From the NCBI RefSeq assembly GCF_039982735.1, contig NZ_JBDWXV010000003.1, positions 1-64,000 of the forward strand: DNA of 64,000 bases, written 5' to 3'. The DNA comes from Saccharospirillum sp039982735. GTDB lineage: Bacteria > Pseudomonadota > Gammaproteobacteria > Pseudomonadales > Natronospirillaceae. Shown here piece by piece: positions 52,207-60,219 of this stretch (the stretch's first letter is position 1; each line of letters starts with the position of its first letter). The notes beneath the pieces are model-generated. The model saw only the letters and a list, made by a program, of their open reading frames with translations. It made no database searches and was not told the origin of the DNA. The position numbers were made by a program, and so were the translations under genes.

Positions 52207-52686
52207 TTATTTCTTGATATCTGCTTCCACAATGACCTCGTGACCCTGCTCACTGAGGGCGTCGCTCAATGCCTGCAGGGCGGCCAGACCTGCTTTGGTG
52301 TCTTGTTCGCCATTACCACCACTCAGGCCGACGCCTCCGACGACATTTCCGTCCACAACGACCGGAAAGCCACCAACAAATACGGCAAACTTACCTTCAA
52401 AGCTCCACTGGATACCAAAGGCTTCGTTTCCGGGCAATGCCGGACCGTTAGGTGCGGTGTTGAAAAGATGGGTGGAGCGCTTGTGACCTGCAGCAGTGAA
52501 TGCTTTATTCCAGGCGATCTGCGGGCCGGTAATGCGGGCACCGTCCATGCGTTCCATGGCTACTGGATAGCCACCTTCATCGCAGATGCAGATGGTTTCC
52601 AAAACGCCAATCTCTTCTGACTTTTTCTTGGCAGCTTCTAACATCAACTTCGCTTCAGACAATTCAAGACGGAAAAAGGACTTCAT
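52207..52686 (-). CDS. GlcG/HbpS-like (DUF336) protein
   Basis: 159 residues. VLETICICDEGGYPVAMERM, GPQIAWNKAFTAAGHKRSTH and GGFPVVVDGNVVGGVGLSGG are family signatures. Relatives bind heme or corrinoid-like ligands or stabilise enzymes of glycolate and diol catabolism. It lies between the aldehyde dehydrogenase and reductase genes, which suggests a supporting role, for example as a binding or sensing subunit. AGGAG precedes the ATG. Confidence 0.88.
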   Translation of the reverse strand: MKSFFRLELSEAKLMLEAAKKKSEEIGVLETICICDEGGYPVAMERMDGARITGPQIAWNKAFTAAGHKRSTHLFNTAPNGPALPGNEAFGIQWSFEGKFAVFVGGFPVVVDGNVVGGVGLSGGNGEQDTKAGLAALQALSDALSEQGHEVIVEADIKK

Positions 52687-52707
52687 AATTGACTCCTGGG
52701 CCGATGA

Positions 52708-54153
52708 CTACCGGCCGATGTATACGGTTTTAATCTGGGTATAGAATTCCAGACCGGCTCGGCCTGATTCACGAAAGGTTGAGGTGCTGGATTGCTTGAG
52801 GCCTCCAAACGGCGCATTGACAAGGTTACCGGTAGTCGTTCGGTTTACCTTAACGGTACCGGCCTCGATTTCGAGCGGAAAACGCTGAATGTATCGAATA
52901 TCATTGGTTACCAGAGCAGCACTCAGGCCAAATTCAGTGTCATTCGCCTTTTCAACCGCGTCGTCGTAGTCATCTACGTCGATAACAGCAATCACCGGGC
53001 CAAATATCTCTTCACGAGCGATGCGCATTTGTTGAGTCACGTCTGAAAACACCGCAGGCTGTACGAAGTAACCGTGATCAAATCCTGGCCCGGAGAGGTG
53101 GTCGCCGCCGTATACATGCGTGGCTTCCGACTTTCCGATGTTGATGTAGTTCAGCACGGAATCCAGTTGCTGTTTATTGGCAAGCGGTCCGATTTTGACA
53201 TCCGCTTCCATGCCATTGCCGATTTTGATGCCTTTAATACGTTCGACCAAAGCCTCAAGGTAGAGTTCTTTAACAGCTGGCGTTATCAGCACCCGACTGG
53301 TTCCAGTACAAGCCTGGCCGGTAAGGGAAAGACCACCCTGAACAGTCAAATCAACAGCGGTGTCGATGTCGGCATCATCCAGAACGATCATCGGGTTTTT
53401 ACCACCCAACTCCATTTGCGTGCGCGTGGTGAGGCTGGCAGAGCTATGAATACGCTTACCTGCACCTGTTGATCCGGTAAAAGTTATTGCACGGACTACG
53501 TCGTTGGTCGTGAGTTCTGCACCGATATCACCTGCACTACCGGTGATAAAATTAAACACACCTTTGGGAATGCCAGCGTGATGCAACGCTTCTGCGAGCC
53601 TATAGGCAATAAGCGGTGTATCCGAAGACGGTTTGAAAACAACGGTATTGCCGGTAATCAACGCCGGGGCGATTTTTCGCGCTGGAATCGAAATGGGAAA
53701 GTTCCAGGGAGTAATCACGCTGACCACACCCAGGGGTTCGCGCTGGGTATATACCAGCATACGCGAGTCGTCCGACGGGTACGTTTCACCGGTAAAGGTC
53801 GTACCTTCTACAGCGTAAAAGCGAAACGTTTGAGCGGAACGCATGATTTCCATCTTGCTGTTTGAAAGTAGCTTGCCTTCTTCCCGGGTCAGTTCTTCTG
53901 CAAACTGATCTACGTTCTTTTCCAGGTAGTCAGCCGCAGCGTTCAGGATTTTCGCGCGCTGACCCATAGGCGTCTTCTTCCACTCAGGAAAGGCACGATG
54001 CGCTGCTTCCAGTGCTTGGCGAGCATCCGCTTCGGTAGAAGCCTGAAACTGACCTAAAGACTCTTCATAGTTAGCCGGGTTTCGGCTTTCGAAGACTTCC
54101 CCGGAGGATGCCTTCGTCCATTGTGCATCGATGTAGTTTAAGTATTCAGTCAC
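52708..54153 (-). CDS. NAD(P)-dependent aldehyde dehydrogenase
   Basis: 481 residues from a GTG at 54153, which has AGAGG 6 nt before it; an ATG at 54174 has no such site. ITPWNFPISIPARKIAPALI, ITFTGSTGAGK and the active-site Glu248 (TQMELGGKNP) and Cys282 (LTGQACTGTSRV) are all present, so it should be active. It oxidises an aldehyde to the acid. Position after the HDO gene suggests that it removes an aldehyde product of the oxygenase step. Confidence 0.93.
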   Translation of the reverse strand: MTEYLNYIDAQWTKASSGEVFESRNPANYEESLGQFQASTEADARQALEAAHRAFPEWKKTPMGQRAKILNAAADYLEKNVDQFAEELTREEGKLLSNSKMEIMRSAQTFRFYAVEGTTFTGETYPSDDSRMLVYTQREPLGVVSVITPWNFPISIPARKIAPALITGNTVVFKPSSDTPLIAYRLAEALHHAGIPKGVFNFITGSAGDIGAELTTNDVVRAITFTGSTGAGKRIHSSASLTTRTQMELGGKNPMIVLDDADIDTAVDLTVQGGLSLTGQACTGTSRVLITPAVKELYLEALVERIKGIKIGNGMEADVKIGPLANKQQLDSVLNYINIGKSEATHVYGGDHLSGPGFDHGYFVQPAVFSDVTQQMRIAREEIFGPVIAVIDVDDYDDAVEKANDTEFGLSAALVTNDIRYIQRFPLEIEAGTVKVNRTTTGNLVNAPFGGLKQSSTSTFRESGRAGLEFYTQIKTVYIGR

Positions 54154-54277
54154 GTTTGGACCTCTCGGGTGCATTGGACAATAGGGCCCCGGCCCAGTTA
54201 CCGCCGATATCGATCGGCGGGTTTACACTAAGCGGGATCTAGGGTATCGCGTTAAATTCTGAGACGGTCAGAGAAAG

Positions 54278-55015
54278 TTAAGCAGCTTCGCTCATGTCCA
54301 GCTCTTCCAGCGGGAGCTCACTGACGACATAGTCATAGTACAACGCTGTGGTGTAGAGCAAACGCATCTGAGCACCAATCTCACAAATCTTCAGGCACCG
54401 CTGTTGCAATTCAACAGTATTGGCTTGTTCCAAAACGATTTGGTAGCCACGCTCACCGTGAATTTCGTCAGAAACAATATGCAGATCGAAAAACTCAACC
54501 TCTTCATCGGTAAAGCCGTATTGCTCGCGCAGGATCGGCGTCTGCTTGCGGTAGATAGAAGGTACCTGCGATTCCAGACCCACTACCAGAGCAGCAACGG
54601 CGACGACCGGGTGCTCCCGCATGGCGATCGCATAGCACCAGCTTTGCAAACCACGAGTGGTGGGCGACATGTTATCGGAATTCTCGACGCGTTCGCGAGT
54701 GGTGCCGCAGGCTTCTGCAAAGCGGATCAGCAGATCAGTGTGGCGGTCACCACCAATCTCTTCTTCGTACATATTCTGCAGCAGGAAATCTTTGGATTCG
54801 GTCTGACTGTCCGGAGTATTCGCATAGATGTATGCCAGGTAATCAGCGAAAGGGCCTACATAGTGAAAGTGGTTCTCTGCCCAACGAGCCAAGTGGTCGC
54901 GGCTCAGTTTACCGCTGGCCCAGGCTACGCTAAAGGGCGCCCTGTTTGCGCTTTTGCCTTTAATCGCCTGTTCCAGAGCGGTCCGAAAGTCGTCACGATT
55001 CATAAGTTCAGCCAT
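54278..55015 (-). CDS. Heme-oxygenase-like diiron oxidase/oxygenase (HDO, CADD/PqqC-like)
   Basis: 245 residues from the ATG at 55015, preceded by GAGGTGG at 5 nt. An open frame reaches 55120, but the extra 35 residues are hydrophilic and lack a good ribosome-binding site. The expected six metal ligands of HDO enzymes can be placed: Glu85 and His92 (MYEEEIGGDRHTDL), Glu148 (GLESQVPSIY), and His179, Asp183 and His186 (DLHIVSDEIHGERG). The spacing E-x6-H and H-x3-D-x2-H equals that known for Chlamydia CADD. HDO enzymes use O2 at a diiron centre for N-oxygenation, C-C cleavage or (CADD) p-aminobenzoate formation. The exact reaction here is unknown. It is first in the operon with an operator at 55160. 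Confidence 0.85.
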   Translation of the reverse strand: MAELMNRDDFRTALEQAIKGKSANRAPFSVAWASGKLSRDHLARWAENHFHYVGPFADYLAYIYANTPDSQTESKDFLLQNMYEEEIGGDRHTDLLIRFAEACGTTRERVENSDNMSPTTRGLQSWCYAIAMREHPVVAVAALVVGLESQVPSIYRKQTPILREQYGFTDEEVEFFDLHIVSDEIHGERGYQIVLEQANTVELQQRCLKICEIGAQMRLLYTTALYYDYVVSELPLEELDMSEAA

Positions 55016-55159
55016 TTTTACCACCTCATCTATTGTGTCTATGTACCCTGCTGAGAGATCGGCCGCAGTGCGGTCAACCATCACCCCAGACGGGGTAACC
55101 TTGTTGTTTGAGTTATTCATTGCCGTTCATGATTACGTTTTGATCTCTTCTATTGGCAC

Positions 55160-55171
55160 TTGGTATACCAA
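55160..55171. promoter_or_regulatory. Operator-like palindrome 3 (TTGGTATACCAA)
   Basis: A perfect 12-nt palindrome 145 nt before the HDO gene start at 55015 (40 nt before the alternative start at 55120). It is in the divergent region shared with the MFS gene, in the leader of the minus-strand HDO operon. Confidence 0.75.
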
Positions 55172-55397
55172 AAGACAAGTAACAAGCTAGCGGGACACGC
55201 CAAGGATGTCAACAGAGAAAATCGATTTTCCCTCTTTGAAAAGGCTGATTTGACACCACCAGGCAACTCTCTAATACGGATTTTTTCTATATATATCAAA
55301 ACTTTAAGTGATCTTGATACACTGTTCCATTTTGACTGGAAACTGCGGGTAACATTGCCCGTTTCAGTGGGGAGCTATCTTTGATTGAGCTCTACTC

Positions 55398-55409
55398 TTG
55401 GTATACCAA
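55398..55409. promoter_or_regulatory. Operator-like palindrome 4 (TTGGTATACCAA)
   Basis: A perfect palindrome 56 nt before the GTG start at 55465 of the MFS transporter gene. It would be inside the coding frame if translation began at the TTG at 55381, which argues for a downstream start. Confidence 0.72.
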
Positions 55410-55464
55410 GACTGTTATTATGGCTTTATACTTCGTCTATCGGACAACCAGAGAGTTCTTTTAC

Positions 55465-56877
55465 GTGACTACCTCACCTGTACCCTCATACTCAACTGCT
55501 GATCCTCGTGCCAGCCTGGCCGTTGTACTGGGTACGCTTCTAGCGGTTTTGGACCTGGGTCTGATTAACATTTCACTGCCAACACTGGCGGTCGGTCTGG
55601 ATATCGCAGAATCCCAGGCGGTCTGGATCTCCACGGTCTACCAATTGGTGTGCGCCGCTACGCTGATGGTTGCATCCGCCCTGAGCTATATTCTGGGTAA
55701 GCAACGCGTCTACCTGAGTGGCCTGTTGTTGTTTACACTGGGGTCACTCGGTTCAGCTCTTGCGCCTGATTTCACGGTGTTGATGTGTTTCCGAGTGGTG
55801 CAAGGCATAGGCGCTGCTGCGCTGCTGGCGCTCGGCCCTGCTTTGTTGCGGGACATTTACCCGCCGACACGACTAGGCCGGGCAGTGGCACTGAACGCCC
55901 TTGTTGTCGCGGGCGGACTGGCAGCGGGTCCAAGTTTGGGCGGGGTTATACTTTTTTTTACGGACTGGCGCTGGATCTTTGCGCTTAACCTGCCATTAGG
56001 TCTGGTTGCGGCCTGGCTCACGATAACTTCATTTACAACTGAATCGGTAAGTCGACGACAGTTCGACTGGCAGGGAGCTGTGTATTCAGCAGCAGTGATG
56101 GCCACGTTAATGCTGACCCTGGAACGCCTGGGGCACGGAACGAGTCCGCTAACGCCCGTCTTTTTGGGCGCTCTTTCAATTGCCTTCGGGATAGTGTTCA
56201 TACGACGCCAACAACAAGCGCCCTACCCTCTACTACCGCTGAGGATATTCAATCAGACCCGGTTCTCGTTATCTCTTATTACCACGTTGCTGGCATTTAC
56301 TGCTCAGGGGCTGGCATTTGTGGCGTTATCCTTCTTATACCAATCTGTGTTCGACTATTCCCCACTTAAAGCAGCTATGCTTTTTGCACCCTGGCCAATT
56401 TCACTGTTGCTGTCGGGTCCCTGGTCGGGACGCCTGTCAGATCGATATAATCCGGCATTGCTGTCGTCGGCCGGGCTATTGGCTTTTCTAGGAGGCCTGG
56501 TGACTCTGGCCTGGGGAAGTTACGAGCAAAATATTCCGGTTTTGGTCCTAGGGTCCTTCTGGTGTGGCTTGGGATATGGCTTTTTCCAGGCACCGAACAA
56601 CCACGAAATTATGGCCAATGCCCCCTTTTTACTCAGCTCTACCGCCTCAGGTGTGCTTGCTACCGTTAGAACCCTTGGTCAAAGCCTTGGTTCAGCAGCA
56701 TTCGCGCTGGCCTGGTCTTTTCAGGGTGGTCGTGTTGATCTCACACTCTGGGTTGCATTCGCAGCCACACTGGTCGCACTTGTCAGCAGCGCTGCCCGCC
56801 TTACCCAGGTTCGTGGTATGCCGTTGGAACCAGTTGCTTCAGCAACCAAAAAACATACTCCCGAGAGGCCAAACTGA
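55465..56877 (+). CDS. MFS transporter, DHA2 (EmrB/QacA) type
   Basis: 470 residues from a GTG at 55465 with GAGAG upstream; a TTG at 55381 and an ATG at 55420 are in-frame alternatives. About 14 membrane segments are predicted. TLLAVLDLGLINISLPTLAV is the DHA2 first-helix pattern, and RVVQGIGAAALLALGPALLR is the MFS motif C/B region. Members export drugs or metabolites with protons. Divergent from the HDO operon and behind its own operator copy, so it could export a toxic intermediate or import the substrate. Confidence 0.88.
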   Translation: MTTSPVPSYSTADPRASLAVVLGTLLAVLDLGLINISLPTLAVGLDIAESQAVWISTVYQLVCAATLMVASALSYILGKQRVYLSGLLLFTLGSLGSALAPDFTVLMCFRVVQGIGAAALLALGPALLRDIYPPTRLGRAVALNALVVAGGLAAGPSLGGVILFFTDWRWIFALNLPLGLVAAWLTITSFTTESVSRRQFDWQGAVYSAAVMATLMLTLERLGHGTSPLTPVFLGALSIAFGIVFIRRQQQAPYPLLPLRIFNQTRFSLSLITTLLAFTAQGLAFVALSFLYQSVFDYSPLKAAMLFAPWPISLLLSGPWSGRLSDRYNPALLSSAGLLAFLGGLVTLAWGSYEQNIPVLVLGSFWCGLGYGFFQAPNNHEIMANAPFLLSSTASGVLATVRTLGQSLGSAAFALAWSFQGGRVDLTLWVAFAATLVALVSSAARLTQVRGMPLEPVASATKKHTPERPN

Positions 56878-56924
56878 TTCCGACATCAGCCACATCAATT
56901 GACTGCAGAGGCATTGTGAGTGGA

Positions 56925-57896
56925 TCAGCTTAGGATCAGCGAAACCAGGTATCCGGTATAGCTCGCATAGGCCAGCAACAAGAAGCTCCCTTCGAAGCGA
57001 TTAATTCGGCCCTGGCGCCCGCGCAAACCGATACCCATAATCAGCAGCACCACCGTTAACAGCGCCATCACCACCCAGTCGCGATACAAAACTTCAGGGT
57101 CGACGGCAAGAGGTTGAATGCCTGCTGCAATCCCGACAACGGCCAGAGTATTAAACAAACCGGAGCCCAGCACATTACCCAATGCCAGTTCATGTTCATT
57201 TTTACGAATGGCCGCCAGTGCAGAGGCCAGTTCAGGTAGCGAGGTGCCAATTGCTACCACTGTCAAACCGATAACCAGGTCGCTGACCCCAAAGCTCTGC
57301 GCAATAATTACAGCACCCCAAACCAGCAAGCGTGAACTGATCACCAACACAATCAGGCCTACTGCCAACCAGGTTAGAGCTCGGGAAAGACTCATAGGGT
57401 GCGAGTCGATCTCTTTCTGGTATTCTGCCTCGATAGAGTCAGATGGCTGCTTTCGTCCCTGCATAATCATCCAACCCATAATGCCAAAAAAGACCAGCAA
57501 CAGCAGGTAGGCATCTAACCGGCTAAGTTCACCATCCAGCAACTGAAATCCAGCTAATACAGTGACGGCCAGCAACAATGGCAGTTCTTTTGTGAGAACA
57601 CGAGACTGCACACGGATAGGAGAAATAACCGCCACGAGGCCGACAACAAGTCCGATATTTGTGATGTTAGAGCCGTAGGCATTGCCCAATGCCAGGCCAG
57701 GATTACCTTGAACAGAAGCGATGGCTGAAACCACCATTTCCGGCGCCGAGGTGCCGAAGCCGATGATCACCATACCGATCAATAGAGGTGACATGCCCGC
57801 GTACTTTGCAGTGACAGAAGCACCATCCACGAACTTGTCGGCACTCCAAACCAGTAAGGCTAATCCAGCAACAACGGCCAGCCACGCAAAAAACAT
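56925..57896 (-). CDS. Calcium/sodium antiporter (YrbG/CaCA family)
   Basis: 323 residues. Two repeated halves carry the alpha-repeat motifs: GMVIIGFGTSAPEMVVSAIA with GNPGLALGNAYGSNITNIGL, and VVAIGTSLPELASALAAIRK with HELALGNVLGSGLFNTLAVV. About ten membrane segments. It exchanges cations, usually Ca2+ for Na+ or H+. GGAG precedes the ATG. It is convergent with the MFS gene and may not belong to the regulon. Confidence 0.92.
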   Translation of the reverse strand: MFFAWLAVVAGLALLVWSADKFVDGASVTAKYAGMSPLLIGMVIIGFGTSAPEMVVSAIASVQGNPGLALGNAYGSNITNIGLVVGLVAVISPIRVQSRVLTKELPLLLAVTVLAGFQLLDGELSRLDAYLLLLVFFGIMGWMIMQGRKQPSDSIEAEYQKEIDSHPMSLSRALTWLAVGLIVLVISSRLLVWGAVIIAQSFGVSDLVIGLTVVAIGTSLPELASALAAIRKNEHELALGNVLGSGLFNTLAVVGIAAGIQPLAVDPEVLYRDWVVMALLTVVLLIMGIGLRGRQGRINRFEGSFLLLAYASYTGYLVSLILS

Positions 57897-58571
57897 AAGG
57901 TAACTCCAGAATTGAAAATGTTAAGCCAGTATAACGATTAGCGCATGAAAAGTCGGGGATTTTTCTCAACTTTCACTGTGTTTTTGGAAAGGCATAATCT
58001 CCAACTTCACTTTGAAATTTCGGTGTTGTTCGTTAGGGATAAATCGGCTAGTTCGGTATCGCACAACATACACCTTTGCACATTTAAAAGTCACAGCTTC
58101 AGTCGTGTGTTCCAAAAATAGTTTCGGCCTTTAGCGTCACCTAAAATTTTGAACGTCAGAAAAAGCTGCGACCGAAACAAGGAAGCTTCAGAAAAGGTAA
58201 GGTGAAATATCTATTTGAACCCGGACTGGCTGGTGAGTTTTTGTTTGAACTTAAGAAGTCAGGAAGAAATTATCTGACCAACTTAAGGCCTCTATATAAT
58301 TGCAGCGAAGCCCTTCTTCCTTACAGTCTTTTGCTTACCCTAACGACCAGGAGCAGACAACGACCCTGACTAAAAAGCAGCAAACAGGGTTAGTGGCGTT
58401 GCCTATCAAGCACGACCAAAAAAACACGAAAGAGGGTTGACTTGCCATAAAACGGGGGGTAATGTCAGCAACAGCAGCAGTTTGGTATACCATAATCAGT
58501 AAATATACAGTAACTTAACAATACCAACTGTTACCTACTTGAACCTCAAAACACGATAAGAATCATAAGAG
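57897..58571. other. Gene-free AT-rich region, 675 nt, with an operator near its right end
   Basis: Nothing coding is supported. The only recognisable element is the operator-like palindrome at 58481-58493, 80 nt before the next gene. The rest has no clear repeats. Confidence 0.5.
58481..58493. promoter_or_regulatory. Operator-like palindrome 5 (TTTGGTATACCAT)
   Basis: A copy with one asymmetric end, 79 nt before the gene at 58572, placing the right-hand gene set in the same regulon. Confidence 0.68.
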
Positions 58572-58931
58572 ATGAGCTCAATAGGGGAATTTAAGCAAGA
58601 ACTAATAAAAGACTACAATGTCATCAATAACAAGGTATTCGGAATTGGTGCCGTACGACAAAGAGTGGAAATACACGATGAAAAGCTGGTAATCATAGCC
58701 GAAAACAAGCGGGTGCCGTCGCTTTCATATTTAAAGGCGATAGACAACCATACTGGCGAGCTCGCTAACCACTACCTGGTTCAGGGGCTTAAGAAAGAGT
58801 TGTTGGATGTGCTTACCACCAAATATAATTTTGACGTTAACGCAATTTTCAAAGATTATGATGTAAAAGCCGAATTATCATGCACAGTTATTATATTGAA
58901 AAAACACGTACATGAGTATTTGATGTCATAA
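58572..58931 (+). CDS. Small conserved hypothetical protein (DUF2294-like)
   Basis: 119 residues. The pattern FGIGAVRQRVEIHDEKLVII, then LVQGLKKELLDVLTTKYNFD and AELSCTVIILKK, is reminiscent of DUF2294, a small alpha/beta domain of unknown function. The match is based on pattern only. The operator upstream and the NIF3-like gene downstream suggest a shared transcript with them. Confidence 0.55.
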   Translation: MSSIGEFKQELIKDYNVINNKVFGIGAVRQRVEIHDEKLVIIAENKRVPSLSYLKAIDNHTGELANHYLVQGLKKELLDVLTTKYNFDVNAIFKDYDVKAELSCTVIILKKHVHEYLMS

Positions 58932-58953
58932 AAAACAACAGTTCATTGAAGAA

Positions 58954-59154
58954 GCTTGATCAAAGTAACCTGATCAAGCGATATCACGGCTGACGAGCTG
59001 CTATTGACTAGGTTTCAGTGTCAAAAGCTTGCAAGTAAGCCACTTAGGTAAAGTTGACTGGTAAATTGAACTCCTACCACGTTGTAGGGGCGCATTAAAA
59101 CCGTCAGCTCAGTCTTGGGTCATTGACTCGGGATTGTGCTGGCGGTTTTTTTTT
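58954..59154 (+). promoter_or_regulatory. Structured leader with attenuator-type terminator before the NIF3-like gene
   Basis: The 240-nt gap holds, in order: a 9-bp hairpin GCTTGATCA/TGATCAAGC (58954-58979), GCTGACG (58989-58995), a TTGAC/GTCAA stem (about 59004-59024), a hairpin CTCCTAC/GTAGGGG (59071-59090), and an intrinsic terminator with ACCGTCAGC/GCTGGCGGT arms and nine T (59097-59154). GCTGACG is complementary to CGTCAGC in the 5' arm of the terminator and could form an antiterminator. The terminator ends 16 nt before the start codon, so a promoter cannot lie between them. Confidence 0.6.
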
Positions 59155-59170
59155 GGCTGAGGAGAAGCAA

Positions 59171-60193
59171 ATGAAAACCGTTAAAAACATAGTAAAAGCG
59201 CTTAGCACCATTACCGGTGGCCGTACAGTCTCATCCATGGATGAAGTTAGAAGCGGGGACCACCCGTTTGTAATTCTCAAGTCTTCTGGTATCTATGGCA
59301 AAGAGGTTTTGGAAATCCCAGGGCTTATCTATGGAGCCCCTGATAAACCAGTCAAAAAAATAGCAGTGTGCATGACGATGACGGAGCTTGTTATTGAGCT
59401 TGCAGGCGCAACTGATGTAGATGCCATCATTGCGCATCACCCTATAGCCGATGCAGCTAGCTGCGGGGGAGTTACGCTGAAGAATTATCTGGACCTGTAC
59501 AACATCGCGGGGCTTGAATGCCACGAAGCGTTCCATGGCCTGCACCCCGGAATCGCTTTCCTCCATGGTCACAAGATTACTGCATCAAATATTAGTTACG
59601 GTGGCATTCACGGTAACATTATGTTCATTGGTAAAGCGCTAAGCGATGTCCACACCCTTGGCGATATCCTGGATAGGCTTGATTCATTTATGGCCCTGGA
59701 TCAAGACCGACAGCTATTGGAACAAGAGCAAAGAATCAGGGGGGTACCTTCTATCCAGGAAACAAGCGTGGAAACTAAAGGGTTCATTCATCTGGGTGAA
59801 AGTAGCAGCAAGGTCAATAATGTCATACACATCTTCCCTCATACGGGTTTCTCGCCTGACAATCTCAAAACGGCGGTGCATGAAAACCCTGAGATAGATA
59901 CGGTAATCGCCTCAATAAGCCGTGTATACAGCGGGCATGAATTGATTGAAACAGCAAAGGATCTCGGCCTGAATTTTATAGTAGGAAATTGTCATGTAAT
60001 GGAAATATTGGAGAATGGCCTACCCCTTGCCTATGCACTCGAAGAATTGCTTGAGGAAGTAGAAGTCGTTCTCTTTCGGGATCGAGTTACCTCAACTCCT
60101 GTTCAAGAGGTCGGCAATAAAACAATGCAAGGGTATGCAAGGAACATCGCTGAAGCACATTTACTAGGCAAGAATGCAACCAATATCGCCTGA
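59171..60193 (+). CDS. NIF3-like dinuclear metal-centre protein
   Basis: 340 residues from the ATG at 59171, preceded by GAGGAG; an in-frame start at 59123 lies in the terminator stem and is rejected. VDAIIAHHPIADAASCGG has the conserved paired histidines His89-His90 of the NIF3/DUF34 family, which bind two metal ions. The C-terminal half has VHENPEIDTVIASISRVYSG and NFIVGNCHVMEILENGLPLA. It is longer than the E. coli YbgI type. NIF3 proteins have no firmly proven general function; metal- or cofactor-linked salvage is suggested. Confidence 0.75.
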   Translation: MKTVKNIVKALSTITGGRTVSSMDEVRSGDHPFVILKSSGIYGKEVLEIPGLIYGAPDKPVKKIAVCMTMTELVIELAGATDVDAIIAHHPIADAASCGGVTLKNYLDLYNIAGLECHEAFHGLHPGIAFLHGHKITASNISYGGIHGNIMFIGKALSDVHTLGDILDRLDSFMALDQDRQLLEQEQRIRGVPSIQETSVETKGFIHLGESSSKVNNVIHIFPHTGFSPDNLKTAVHENPEIDTVIASISRVYSGHELIETAKDLGLNFIVGNCHVMEILENGLPLAYALEELLEEVEVVLFRDRVTSTPVQEVGNKTMQGYARNIAEAHLLGKNATNIA

Positions 60194-60219
60194 AAAAATA
60201 TAATAATGAGGAAAATAAA

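Noticed and set aside
53745..53770. Additional operator site (GGTATATACC)
   Set aside because: It has two extra central bases and lies inside the aldehyde dehydrogenase coding sequence, so it does not match the GGTATACC sites.
58960..59090. Guanidine-II (mini-ykkC) riboswitch in the leader of the NIF3-like gene
   Set aside because: The hairpins do not have paired ACGR loops at the required spacing; one loop reads ACGT and the other is uncertain.
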